From contig JAHDGS010000006.1 in NCBI GenBank assembly GCA_020627505.1, forward strand, positions 20,510-55,854: 35,345 bases of DNA, written 5' to 3'. The DNA comes from Myxococcota bacterium. GTDB taxonomy: Bacteria; Myxococcota; UBA727; JAHDBA01. The notes under the pieces were generated by a model. It saw only the letters and a list, made by a program, of their open reading frames with translations. It was not told where the DNA came from and made no database searches. The position numbers and the translations under genes were made by a program. The first letter of the stretch is position 1, and each line of letters opens with the position of its first letter. This document shows positions 22,828 through 33,062 of the stretch, piece by piece.

Positions 22828-25000
22828 AGCTTCTTCCGTACCTTAAAACAGTGTCTTCAAAAGAAGTGTCAGCCGCAACAGATAACAGAATATCATTCGA
22901 TAGGCGATAACCTTGTCCACGTTTTGATTCTACATGATCACGCCCAAGTATGTCGCGTAGTCCTTTTATCTCAACTCGAATGCGATTCAATAATGATTTT
23001 GTTCGAGGTCGATCATTCCACACGACTTTTCCTATCTCTTTTGGGGATAGATATGTTCCGTGACGAAATAACTGTGCATGATGAAGCGCAAATAAAATGC
23101 GCCCTTTCGTTTCACTCAATGAAATCGAAGCTGTCTCTCCCAAAACATATTCATCTCCGTTAAATATATACATTTCATTATGACGGGATCTTTCTCCACG
23201 CCATTTTTGAATGATTTCTTCCCACAAACGAATATGCATTCCATCCTGCTTGGTCACACCGTATGCACGATGGCCAAAATCCAATACATCGTTGATAGAT
23301 TGTTCCGCCCGATGCGCATCATGCTCTTTCAATAAATACAAATAGGCTTTAGAGACTTCTTTCGCAAAGACCATTGATGGTTGCTCAATGAGAACCCTTA
23401 ATGCGCTCTCAAATGTACGAACAGCGTCTGCCCATAATCTATGGCGTGCATAGGCAATCCCAACGTCCATCAGATAGACACCTTCGAAACGATGATCTTT
23501 GTGCGAACGAAATATTTCAATTGCAAGTCGGTAACATTTAATCGCCTCCGACAACCATCCCTGTTCCCGCCAATAGTTTCCTAGATACCCTTGAAAATAT
23601 GGGTTGACCTCATTTCGACTCAATTCACACGTTCGGATGATATCCTCAGCCTCTGCCCATAATCCTCTTTCGACCGTTTCGTATAAACGAATAATTTGAT
23701 ACTCTCTTAAAGCATGAATATTTGAACGAATGACTTCAGGGGTCATTTTCAAATGTTCCAAATCAAAATGTATATTCCATCGGGCAACCAGCGCTCTAAC
23801 TCCATCGGGATAGTCCTCTCGATGCTGAAGCTTTGCCACCGTCTCTGCACGCGTAGAATGATATAACATACCGAATCCAACCGGCAATGACGCATCCGGC
23901 TCCCCTTCAACAAAACGATGGTTCTGCTTCAAAAAGTCACTTGCTTCTTTTTGAGATAAAGAGAGTTCGAGTCCCGCATCAATAAAGGATAATTCTATCT
24001 CATATAGCAACTCTAAATCTCGAGGGAGGTGATTCGTATTGATCGCGAGAAACGCGGACAATAGTTGCAATATTTTCTTCTCATCTTCTGAGGTATGGAT
24101 GCCATCCCTCATTAAATACTCAATGCTTCTGGAATAGTCTATTGATTCATAACTCGGTAAAGCGCTCATCGGTCCGTAGGGCTCTTCAAATCGTTGCGCA
24201 TCTTGAGTAATAATATCAACATAGAGTCCTTTATGTTGATCTGACCAACGAGAATCAAATACAACACAAGCAGCTAATAATGTTGATACTTCGACAACCG
24301 GTTCCTTGAGGGCAACAGCACCGCAGAAAACAAGCTCCTCAAGAACATTTTTGGTTGAACGAAGTCGTAGAACGTGTCCAAGTGTCTGGCATGTCTGAAA
24401 AGATATCTCTCCAGTAAAATAAGAAAGCGTCGAAAATAGAGTAAATGCTTCTGCTGACATTTCATGAAGTACTCGAGTGAGACTTTGAAAATGAACAGGT
24501 ACCAATTCAGGTATGATGTATTCATGCCGTGGCGTACGATTATTAAATGTTGGTACACGCGATAACAACCAATCTCCGTACGAATTATTGTCAACACACA
24601 TTTCCTGAACAAAACCTGAGTGTGTAAATGGAAGTAAGGTTGACGACTTTTCTATATACGTCACACTATTTTGAAGAGTTGAGGATGCAATCTTTTTTAA
24701 CGGGCTTGTCAAAGTCCGTCGTGCATTATCCAATAAGAGCCCTTTTGGATTTAATGTGAGTAGTTGAATGAGTTTCTCTTCTGATAAGTTTGAGACGTCA
24801 TATATTTTTAATATTGAAGCAGAAACAGTCGCTTGAATCGTTGCCACAGATGGTTTCGAAATAAACTCAAAATTGATCTTTTTTCGACTGCAAAATTGTA
24901 AATACTCACCAACGAGGTCATGACCGACCACCCCGCGTATGTAAAAATATCGCCGATTTTTCAATTGGTTTAAGTAATATCGGATATCTGAATTTGACAA
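22826..25000 (-). CDS. Large transcriptional regulator: degenerate N-terminal NTPase-like region, TPR-like middle, C-terminal OmpR/PhoB-type winged helix
   Basis: KCYRLAIEIFRSHKDHRFEGVYLMDVGIAYARHRLWADAVRTFESAL (TPR-like); SLSETKGRILFALHHAQ...LSPKEIGKVVWNDRPRTKSLLNRIRVEIKGLRDIL...VESKRGQGYRLS (wHTH). TTG start with AGGTG upstream. Confidence 0.75.
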   Translation of the reverse strand: MSNSDIRYYLNQLKNRRYFYIRGVVGHDLVGEYLQFCSRKKINFEFISKPSVATIQATVSASILKIYDVSNLSEEKLIQLLTLNPKGLLLDNARRTLTSPLKKIASSTLQNSVTYIEKSSTLLPFTHSGFVQEMCVDNNSYGDWLLSRVPTFNNRTPRHEYIIPELVPVHFQSLTRVLHEMSAEAFTLFSTLSYFTGEISFQTCQTLGHVLRLRSTKNVLEELVFCGAVALKEPVVEVSTLLAACVVFDSRWSDQHKGLYVDIITQDAQRFEEPYGPMSALPSYESIDYSRSIEYLMRDGIHTSEDEKKILQLLSAFLAINTNHLPRDLELLYEIELSFIDAGLELSLSQKEASDFLKQNHRFVEGEPDASLPVGFGMLYHSTRAETVAKLQHREDYPDGVRALVARWNIHFDLEHLKMTPEVIRSNIHALREYQIIRLYETVERGLWAEAEDIIRTCELSRNEVNPYFQGYLGNYWREQGWLSEAIKCYRLAIEIFRSHKDHRFEGVYLMDVGIAYARHRLWADAVRTFESALRVLIEQPSMVFAKEVSKAYLYLLKEHDAHRAEQSINDVLDFGHRAYGVTKQDGMHIRLWEEIIQKWRGERSRHNEMYIFNGDEYVLGETASISLSETKGRILFALHHAQLFRHGTYLSPKEIGKVVWNDRPRTKSLLNRIRVEIKGLRDILGRDHVESKRGQGYRLSNDILLSVAADTSFEDTVLRYGRS

Positions 25001-25120
25001 TAAACACCTAAAAAACAGTCTTTTTAATTTAATTATACATATATTAATTTTAAAATCAATCTACGCCCTGCTCAGCTATCGCAATTTATTTACTGTTTCT
25101 AGACCTACAAAGGAGAAACA

Positions 25121-26566
25121 ATGAATAAAATACTACTCTCATTTAACGTTCTAGTCTTCACTTTCATCGCATGTGATTCTGCCACAACAATACCAACGAC
25201 AACTGCATCAATCGAGTTGGATGATGATGAAGTCGACCTTTCACCAAACATGTCACGTTGTGGAAACAACTGTATCGATGTCTTTAGAAATTTTGGAGAT
25301 GAACATGCCATCAATCAGAATCAAATAATTGCTGCCTCTGGTGAGTTGATGAAGCTTAAGATCCAAGATGAATTCGAAAATGAAGTCTTCAGCGCATTCG
25401 AAAAGGCCAACCTTGATATTTTCGAAATTGATCAAGACTTATTTTTCAGGATCCCCTATGTCGCGACCGATTCAACGATCGAAGTCATAAGTGATTCTAT
25501 CGATTTAAATATACTGATTTCAATAAAACCAATCCAAATTTCACACCTTTCTGGCGATATCATGGAGCCCGCGGATGAGAATAGTTTAGGTAGACCACTT
25601 GGACGCGAATACGCACATTTTTGGTTTAGTCCCTTTCACGATGATGATCTGTATCTACTCGGTGGTTTTGATTATGTTCACAGAAAACCGCAACAAAATG
25701 CTTGGCGATACAACCTCCATACAAATGAGTGGAGCCCCGTTGAAGTCACAGGAGATCTTGTCCCTAGTAGTAACACATCTGTCGTGCAGCTACCCAATCA
25801 AGAAACATTTTTACCAATCGGATTTACATTTTATGAAGATGGTTCTCAAAGTATAGGCCATGGTATTGCGAACATCATCTCATATGTCGAACGGGACAAA
25901 ATCCACTCTCGACGTGCACTTGACACTGTGGGCGCACGCTATCAAGGCGCGGTATGGTATGATTCCGATACAAAAGAAGTCTATAGTTTGTGTGGTGCGT
26001 ATGTCAGTCCATTGCTTGGCTTGAGTCAAGACTGCCACGAAACGTCATTTAATACTCTAGATAAGCTGACAAACTCAGAGCAAACGACAGGATTAAGTAA
26101 TGGCCGAACAGGTTTCGCATGGGGACATCATCAATATGAACACTCAATCATCATATTCAGTGGAGAAGAAAACCATTTGGATAGCGGTATATGGGAACCG
26201 AATCTACCAGAACAACATATCGTCAAATATAATATTCTCAGTCATGAATTCGAGGATATTGATATCGGCGGACATTTTTCAGGACGCCGCAATCCAGGAT
26301 ATTTTTATGATAACCTAAATCAACGATTATTTATATTTGGTGGAACAGCCGATGGACAAACAACGGTACAGGACTTCATCGTCATTCATAATGACCCGGG
26401 TAATGAGCAGATTTACAACTTAACAAATATGTATTCATTGCCACCGTTTCGTAGTTCCTCGGTTGCTGCTTACTCTTCCTCTAGGGACGTGGCGATTCTT
26501 GGCTTCGGAAATACAGCTCAAGCAGTCTATACGGATCTCTGGTCGTTTGATTTGAGTCCCGAATAA
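25121..26566 (+). CDS. Kelch/galactose-oxidase-like beta-propeller lipoprotein
   Basis: DDLYLLGGFDYVHRKPQQNAWRYNLHTNEWSPV and YFYDNLNQRLFIFGGTADGQTTVQDFIV kelch-like motifs; lipobox TFIACDS; RBS AAAGGAG. Confidence 0.75.
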   Translation: MNKILLSFNVLVFTFIACDSATTIPTTTASIELDDDEVDLSPNMSRCGNNCIDVFRNFGDEHAINQNQIIAASGELMKLKIQDEFENEVFSAFEKANLDIFEIDQDLFFRIPYVATDSTIEVISDSIDLNILISIKPIQISHLSGDIMEPADENSLGRPLGREYAHFWFSPFHDDDLYLLGGFDYVHRKPQQNAWRYNLHTNEWSPVEVTGDLVPSSNTSVVQLPNQETFLPIGFTFYEDGSQSIGHGIANIISYVERDKIHSRRALDTVGARYQGAVWYDSDTKEVYSLCGAYVSPLLGLSQDCHETSFNTLDKLTNSEQTTGLSNGRTGFAWGHHQYEHSIIIFSGEENHLDSGIWEPNLPEQHIVKYNILSHEFEDIDIGGHFSGRRNPGYFYDNLNQRLFIFGGTADGQTTVQDFIVIHNDPGNEQIYNLTNMYSLPPFRSSSVAAYSSSRDVAILGFGNTAQAVYTDLWSFDLSPE

Positions 26567-26583
26567 TTTCAGCTGTTATAAAG

Positions 26584-26611
26584 AATCCCGCTTATGCGGG
26601 ATTTTTTATTT
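26584..26611. terminator. Bidirectional intrinsic terminator, identical to 22800-22827
   Basis: AATCCCGCTTATGCGGGATTTTTTATTT. Confidence 0.85.
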
Positions 26612-26632
26612 GGCGGATTTCATCTTGTCAGC

Positions 26633-29600
26633 TTATTTTTTTCTTTTAAACAATTTTCGCCCAAGTCCACCAAAATCCTCAAGGATCGAGTACATCGTTG
26701 GGACCATGACAAGCGTCAAAATGGTCGCGACAAAAAGCCCAAAGATGACCGCAATCGCCATCCCTGACCACCACGCTTGTGTCTGAGATCCTGTCGCTAT
26801 GGTCAACGTTCTGAAATCTATCGAAAATCCAACGGCCATCGGAATCAATCCCAGGACAGTCGTTGCCGCTGTCAAAACCACAGGTCTAAAACGGGTTACA
26901 CCTGCATCTATAAGAGAGTCCTTCATCGCATGACCATTCGCTCTCAGACGTTCAACATAATCCAACAGCACAATGGCATTGTTCACTACGACACCTGCGA
27001 GGGAAATCACACCGAGTCCTGTCATGATAATACCGAATGGTTTCCCTGTTAATACAAGTCCCCAGAGCACCCCGATCAATGATAACAAAATCGAAAATAA
27101 AATAATCAATGGAATATCGAATCGATTAAACTGTGCAACTAACACACCCAAGATCAGAATAATACAAATGACAAATGCGCGACTCATGAATGTTGCAGCT
27201 GCTTCTTGCTCATCTTGCGCACCACCCATTCGGGCTGTGATACCATCAGGCAAGGCATCATAGTTGGCCAGAAAATCGGCGACACGAAGACGAACCTCAT
27301 TCGGATTCACTCCTTCAACAACATTACCTGAAACAGTGACAACCAAATCTTGATCGATATGTCGTATCGCGCCACTCCCGCCACGAAGCTCATATTTCGC
27401 CACTGAAGAGATTGGCACATGAAACGTATTTGGACTTGTATCAATACGCCCTGGTACGCGCAGCGCCATAACAGATTGCAAGTCTGATGTTTGTTTCGGG
27501 TCAACACGCACGATGACATCATATTCTTCTTCGCCATCTCGAATGGTTGTTGCCGTATTACCGTTGATAGCTGTTCGAACTGTGCTTGCAATGGCGCCCG
27601 TACTTGCACCAATTCGCTTGGCCGCACCACGATCGATCGATAAGCGCATTTCCGGACGACCGACTCGATAGTTATCTGTTAGCTCTGCGATCCCTTCCAA
27701 ATTCAACAACTGTTTACGAAGCCTTAAAGCCGCTTCTCCAACCTCATTGAAATCATCTCCCGAGACTTCAACTGCAATATCAGCACCCACGGGTGGCCCC
27801 ATTTCTTCTTTACTAATGGTCACTTCAACGCCAACAAGTTCTTGGAACCGCTCACGCAGTCTCAAAATCGTTTCAGAAGTATTTTCAACCCTTATCTTTT
27901 CACCATCTTTTGCTGTGTTTGCATCTGGTAGAAAATCCACTGTGATACGTCCCATATGTGGTGTTGCTTGTGCACCAGACATAGGATCGTTTCCGCCACC
28001 ACTGACACCAACATCTGCCACATAGATTTTCACATTCTCTTCTTGTTTAAGAATGTCTTCTACCTCTCTTACCGCGCGATTTGTGGCTTCGATATCTGTA
28101 CCATCTGGGGCACGAACACTGACGGTTGCTCGATTCGGTTCACTCTCAGGGAAAAATTCGACACCATGGTTCAGCGCACCATAAGCCATGAATGTGCCAA
28201 AGAGGCTCGCGAACGCGATCCCGAATACAAGATACCGTTTATCAATCGACCACGATAGGAAACGTGCGTATGTCCCCATAATTCCAGTTGTCGGAATATC
28301 TCCGAGGTTCGTACCTTCTGCGACATCTTCGAGGCGATTCATCGTATGGCCCGAAATCGGATCATCATCTGTTTCACGATCGGCTTGTATCGATTTTATC
28401 GAACCACCTTTTAATTTCATCAACGCAGCTGTAAAAACAGGTAACAGGACAATCGCTGTAAAGAGCGATGCAAGCAAAACAACGATCACCGTTTTGGGTA
28501 AGTACCCCATAAACTGTCCCATGATACCATCCCAGAAAACCAGCGGAAAGAATGCAGCGACTGTGGTTGCGGTCGACATCGCCACAGCTGCACCCACTTC
28601 TGAAGTCCCATCGACAGAGGCTTTAAAAAGGGTTTTGCCCATTTCTAAATGTCGATAAATGTTTTCGATAATCACGATGCCATTGTCGACCAACATCCCA
28701 AGCACCAAGATCAACGAGAAGAGCACCATCATGTTAAGTGTAAACCCAAGCGCAAATAAGATCATAATCCCCAGAAGCATCGAAAGCGGAATCGCTGCCG
28801 CCACAAAAAGACTATTGCGTAAGCCCATCGCGAGAAACAAAACAAATACAACAAGGATGAGTGCGGTCAAAATTCCATTCTCAAGATCGAGAACCATGTC
28901 ATCGATCATTTTACTTTGGTCACCTAAGTATTCGACACGAACGCCATCTGGCCAGTTATCAGATGCTTGCATTTGAGCCATTTCTTGTTTCACACCATCA
29001 ACAACCGAAAGAATGTTGGCGCCTGAACGTTTTTTGACACTAATCGACACTGCCGATTCTTGGTTCAAACGAGAATAGGTTTGTCTTTTCTCATAACCAT
29101 CTTCAATTTGCGCGACGTCTCGCATGAAAATTGGTTTTCCGCCAACACGTTTAATCGCCACATCCGCCAGGTCGCGAGCGGCTTCAAAGTCACCTGGGAT
29201 ACGAATGAGCATACTGGTATCACCTGACGTCACCGTTCCCCCAGGCATATTCACGTTTTCTTGCTGTAAGGCACCAATCACATCATTGAGCGATAATCCG
29301 AGAACAGTGAGCTTCTCAAGATCGACATTGACCCAGATCGTTTTTTCACGTCCACCTGTTAGGACAGCATCAAGAACACCATCGACTTTCGTAAATCGAT
29401 CAACAGCATCTTCTCCAAGCGCTTTTAACGCTTGTTCATTGACGCCACCGGCCATCGAGACGATCACGATTGGCATATCACTAAACGAAATTTCTCTGAT
29501 TTCCGTTTCTTCAGCATCTGAAGGTAACTTTCGTTTCGCTTTTGAGACGCGGTCACGCACTTGTTGAAGCGCATCTTCAATCACGACTGATGGCTCAAAT

Positions 29601-29878
29601 TCAATCGAGATAATACTCGCCCCTTCAACCGATGTCGAGCCGAGTTTTTTCATGTCTGATAAAGATGCCAGCTCAGTCTCTAAAGGAATCGTAATCAATT
29701 GCTCGACGTCATATGGAGAAACACCCACATAGACAGTGGTGACCATCACGACAGGCACCTTGACGTCGGGGTTCGCCTCACGTGGCATGATGCTAAAGTA
29801 AACGAAGCCACCGATCATAATGATCGAAAATGTTATTAATCGAACGAGTGCGCCTTTACGAATAATGGCTGCAATCAT
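26633..29878 (-). CDS. RND-family efflux transporter permease (AcrB/MdtB-like)
   Basis: Full-length about 1080 aa; MPREANPDVKVPVVMVTTVYVGVSPYDVEQLIT, LVLGMLVDNGIVIIENIYRHLEMG, GVVVNNAIVLLDYVERLRANG. Confidence 0.95.
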   Translation of the reverse strand: MIAAIIRKGALVRLITFSIIMIGGFVYFSIMPREANPDVKVPVVMVTTVYVGVSPYDVEQLITIPLETELASLSDMKKLGSTSVEGASIISIEFEPSVVIEDALQQVRDRVSKAKRKLPSDAEETEIREISFSDMPIVIVSMAGGVNEQALKALGEDAVDRFTKVDGVLDAVLTGGREKTIWVNVDLEKLTVLGLSLNDVIGALQQENVNMPGGTVTSGDTSMLIRIPGDFEAARDLADVAIKRVGGKPIFMRDVAQIEDGYEKRQTYSRLNQESAVSISVKKRSGANILSVVDGVKQEMAQMQASDNWPDGVRVEYLGDQSKMIDDMVLDLENGILTALILVVFVLFLAMGLRNSLFVAAAIPLSMLLGIMILFALGFTLNMMVLFSLILVLGMLVDNGIVIIENIYRHLEMGKTLFKASVDGTSEVGAAVAMSTATTVAAFFPLVFWDGIMGQFMGYLPKTVIVVLLASLFTAIVLLPVFTAALMKLKGGSIKSIQADRETDDDPISGHTMNRLEDVAEGTNLGDIPTTGIMGTYARFLSWSIDKRYLVFGIAFASLFGTFMAYGALNHGVEFFPESEPNRATVSVRAPDGTDIEATNRAVREVEDILKQEENVKIYVADVGVSGGGNDPMSGAQATPHMGRITVDFLPDANTAKDGEKIRVENTSETILRLRERFQELVGVEVTISKEEMGPPVGADIAVEVSGDDFNEVGEAALRLRKQLLNLEGIAELTDNYRVGRPEMRLSIDRGAAKRIGASTGAIASTVRTAINGNTATTIRDGEEEYDVIVRVDPKQTSDLQSVMALRVPGRIDTSPNTFHVPISSVAKYELRGGSGAIRHIDQDLVVTVSGNVVEGVNPNEVRLRVADFLANYDALPDGITARMGGAQDEQEAAATFMSRAFVICIILILGVLVAQFNRFDIPLIILFSILLSLIGVLWGLVLTGKPFGIIMTGLGVISLAGVVVNNAIVLLDYVERLRANGHAMKDSLIDAGVTRFRPVVLTAATTVLGLIPMAVGFSIDFRTLTIATGSQTQAWWSGMAIAVIFGLFVATILTLVMVPTMYSILEDFGGLGRKLFKRKK

Positions 29879-30987
29879 GATGCTGCTCCTTCTTTGTCTT
29901 TGTCATCTGCAACGGCTTTGGTTGCCCGTGTCGCATCAACGACAGTATCCCCGTCATCAAGGCCACGATGACCACGCGTGATAATCGCTGTCCCAATCGA
30001 TAGATTTGGCCCCGATATCTCAACTTGGTTGCCCTGAATCGACAACACATCAATCGGCCGCCATACAGCTTTATTCTCTTTAAACTCGAATACACCGTTG
30101 CCGGCTCGCTTCATGACAATTGCATCTTGTGATACAAAGAGACGATTCCCAATATCGCTTTTTAAACGAAATTCAACCGTCACCATATTGCCAGGATTGA
30201 GTCCTGTTGTGCCATTAGCAAGTGCCACTGTCCCCATAAAGGTCTTCGTATTCTCGTCTGCGATTCTTGGTACAGGTTGAAGTGTCCCTGCGGCTGATTT
30301 GGTGTCACCATCGTAATACACTTTCGCGTCAGCACCACCACCAAGTAAATTCACATTCTGATCAGACATTGATACCTTGACTTCAGCCTCATCAACTTGA
30401 ACGAGGCGAGCAACTGGTAAACCTGGCCCTGTCACTTCTCCGGCTTCAACATAGACTTTCGAAACAACACCCGGAAACGTCGCATACACCCGTGAACGCT
30501 CGAGATTGAGTTCGGCCATTTCGACGGCTGCCTTCGCAAGCTCAAGTTGATGTCCGGCTCGAATCGCTTGTCCTTTGGGTGCCGCATCACCAAGAGCTTT
30601 TGCCGTATCATATTCATATCGAACAGAAGCCAGTTGCGCTTTAGCCTGCTTGACACCAAGTGCCATTTCACGAGAACCAATCGTGACAATCACTTGGCCT
30701 TTCCGAACACGCTGCCCTTCTGTCACCCATATCTTTTCAACAAAGCCACCTCTCGCACTTGATAAACGCGCATCTTTTTTTGCTTCGACTTCTCCAGGCA
30801 AACGGATGACATTCCCCGAGGCACCGGATACTTGACCAAGCTGTACGCGATTTTCTTTCACTTTCTTGACTTCAGTTCCGGTCTCAGCAGTCTGTGTCGC
30901 CGTTTTGTCCGCAGGCTTCGAACCGCACCCTGTAGCCAATGCAAAGATTGAGAGTAATAAGGATGATTGTATAAAACGTTTAGTCAT
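29875..30987 (-). CDS. HlyD/AcrA-type periplasmic adaptor lipoprotein
   Basis: MTKRFIQSSLLLSIFALATGCGSKP; barrel-sandwich GGFVEKIWVTEGQRVRKGQVIVTIGSREM; 4-nt overlap with RND gene. Confidence 0.9.
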   Translation of the reverse strand: MTKRFIQSSLLLSIFALATGCGSKPADKTATQTAETGTEVKKVKENRVQLGQVSGASGNVIRLPGEVEAKKDARLSSARGGFVEKIWVTEGQRVRKGQVIVTIGSREMALGVKQAKAQLASVRYEYDTAKALGDAAPKGQAIRAGHQLELAKAAVEMAELNLERSRVYATFPGVVSKVYVEAGEVTGPGLPVARLVQVDEAEVKVSMSDQNVNLLGGGADAKVYYDGDTKSAAGTLQPVPRIADENTKTFMGTVALANGTTGLNPGNMVTVEFRLKSDIGNRLFVSQDAIVMKRAGNGVFEFKENKAVWRPIDVLSIQGNQVEISGPNLSIGTAIITRGHRGLDDGDTVVDATRATKAVADDKDKEGAAS

Positions 30988-32416
30988 TGTTTTCTCCTGT
31001 TCCTTGATGGAGTTCGTTTTCGAAAGTAATCCCAAGTGCGCGTAAGAGCGTCGCTTCGGCGAGCGCATATTGCATTCTCGCAAGTTGAAACTCTTCGCCT
31101 GCAGCGAGCGTCTCTTGCTCCCTGTCAAGCACATCAAATGATGAAGCAACGCCATTCTCAACCTCAATTTCAGTTTGAGCATATCGCGCATTCGTGTATG
31201 TCACGTTTCTTTTCTTGACCACGATAGCTTCTTGTGCATTGACATAACCATTATATGCTTCTTCAACTTCTTTTTTGATTTGGCGTTTCAATGCCGTCAG
31301 GTTCGCTTTTGCTTCTTCAAGCTGGGCATTGGCACGTTTTTTAAGTGTATTTGCCCCAATCAAATCATTCGGCGACCAAGATGCTTGCGCCGTAATTGCC
31401 CACGTACCATTGAAATCGGGCGTCAGCGGGAAGATTCGTTGATTAGGGTTACTGTATTCGTATTGTCCAACCAAATTTAAGTCTGGCAAGGCACCTCTTT
31501 TTGCAATGTCTCGCTCACGCGAAAGCATATCGACAGAGGCTTTAACAACACTCAACTCAGGGCGATTTTGATTGGCAAGCTCGAGCAGCCTATCTGTTCC
31601 TGTGTTCATTTCTTCACTTAGGCGTTCTGATTGTTGGTGTGTAACCAGACTCACAACCGCGTTGTCGATAAGTTCTTTTTCCGCCCCAGTAAAAGTCTCC
31701 AGTTGAGTAATGGCATTTTGGTAACCTCTTTTAGCGACGCCGATCTGGTATTTCACATCAAATGCCTGTGTTTTGACGCCTTCGAGCTCGATTGATTTAA
31801 TTTGTCCTGCATCAAATAGCTGTTGAAGGCGATTTTTTGAAACGTCTAGTCTCTTTTCTGCTGTTTTCAAAATACTGATTTGGGCGTGCTGCATCATAGC
31901 CGCAAGCAACAGCTGCCGTGTCATGAAGGCAACACGTTCCTCATGTTGTTCAAGAGATGCTTTGCTCAGCTCGGCTTGATGCTCCGTTTGTTTCATACGA
32001 GGTATAATATTTTTAAGGTACCCCATGAGTGGAATAGCTAATGACGCTTTGAGTGAATAGTTGTCCAACACCTGCGGAAAAGGGTTATCCATCACAACGC
32101 CTGTTCCAAAATCAAAAGGTGGCAGATCGACTTCACTTAAGCGTGTGTATGACGCACTTAAGTCTAGTCGAGGTAATAAACCCGCCTCTGCTGTTTCACG
32201 AATGGATTCATCTGCATCAGCTTTTATTTGAGCTGCTTGACGATTCGCATCAAATTCAATTGCTTGCTCAATCAACTGATCGACACTTCGAGAGAAAGCC
32301 ACCTGTTCATCGCCAGTCTCTGCCAATATTGACTGCGCAATGAAAAAGCTGGCACACAGTGCCCCACCCAAACGACCAGTCCATTTGTGTTGGCGTAAGA
32401 AAAATAACCGAGCCAT
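30980..32416 (-). CDS. TolC-like outer-membrane efflux protein
   Basis: Signal peptide, two OEP-like helical repeats (AGLLPRLDLSASYTRLSEVD; RGALPDLNLVGQYEYSNPN); overlaps adaptor gene. Confidence 0.9.
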   Translation of the reverse strand: MARLFFLRQHKWTGRLGGALCASFFIAQSILAETGDEQVAFSRSVDQLIEQAIEFDANRQAAQIKADADESIRETAEAGLLPRLDLSASYTRLSEVDLPPFDFGTGVVMDNPFPQVLDNYSLKASLAIPLMGYLKNIIPRMKQTEHQAELSKASLEQHEERVAFMTRQLLLAAMMQHAQISILKTAEKRLDVSKNRLQQLFDAGQIKSIELEGVKTQAFDVKYQIGVAKRGYQNAITQLETFTGAEKELIDNAVVSLVTHQQSERLSEEMNTGTDRLLELANQNRPELSVVKASVDMLSRERDIAKRGALPDLNLVGQYEYSNPNQRIFPLTPDFNGTWAITAQASWSPNDLIGANTLKKRANAQLEEAKANLTALKRQIKKEVEEAYNGYVNAQEAIVVKKRNVTYTNARYAQTEIEVENGVASSFDVLDREQETLAAGEEFQLARMQYALAEATLLRALGITFENELHQGTGENND

Positions 32417-32417
32417 A

Positions 32418-33014
32418 TTAGTTCTCCAGTTTCGTAAATAAAATTTCGAGGATGATATCATGTTGCTCAAAAGCAGCTTCAACATCACCTGCTTCAAGCG
32501 CCATTTCGAAGCCAAACTTCACGAGCGCCATGATCGTACGGGCGAGTGTTTCAGCGGTGAGGCCACCTCGCTGTCTTTTGCTTGTGTATCTTTGAATCCA
32601 GCCAGAAATATCCTTGATGATCTCAAGATGTGGGTTTACCCCATTGCTCAGTTCTGGGCAGACGGAAGGCAGGTTATTCGAAATGAACATCAACTCCTGG
32701 TGATGCTGTTTCGCCCAACGTGACATTTGTGATAGCAACAACTCGATCAGTTGTTGTGTCGACAAGCCCTTCGGCACCGGAAAATCAAGCATGTCGCCAT
32801 GGGCTTCAAACAATCGTACCAAAATGCCTTCAACCAAGGCATCTTTGTTCTCAAAGTATTTATAAAGTGTGGGTGTGCTGTAGCCAGCAGCATTTGCAAC
32901 CTCACTCACTGAAGTTGAATTATAACCTTGTTCAAAAAACAATGTAATCGCGGCATCTAATAAGCGCGTTCGAATCGAATTGATCTCTGCTTCACTACGT
33001 GGCGTACGACCCAT
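32418..33014 (-). CDS. TetR-family repressor
   Basis: RTRLLDAAITLFFEQGYNSTSVSEVANAAGYSTPTLYKYFENKDALVEGIL. Confidence 0.92.
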   Translation of the reverse strand: MGRTPRSEAEINSIRTRLLDAAITLFFEQGYNSTSVSEVANAAGYSTPTLYKYFENKDALVEGILVRLFEAHGDMLDFPVPKGLSTQQLIELLLSQMSRWAKQHHQELMFISNNLPSVCPELSNGVNPHLEIIKDISGWIQRYTSKRQRGGLTAETLARTIMALVKFGFEMALEAGDVEAAFEQHDIILEILFTKLEN

Positions 33015-33028
33015 AATTGAATCGTAAG

Positions 33029-33062
33029 TTAATTAAAATTATTCGTCAATAAATTTAATTAA
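33029..33062. promoter_or_regulatory. Candidate TetR operator: TTAATTAAA-N16-TTTAATTAA
   Basis: 9-bp inverted repeat immediately upstream of the TetR start, overlapping the esterase stop codon. Confidence 0.4.

Noticed and set aside
22738-23163. 141-aa plus-strand ORF over the terminator and regulator 3' end
   Set aside because: Crosses a strong bidirectional terminator and is antisense to the wHTH coding region
28188-28658. 156-aa and other plus-strand ORFs inside the RND gene
   Set aside because: Antisense shadow ORFs in a strongly conserved RND coding region
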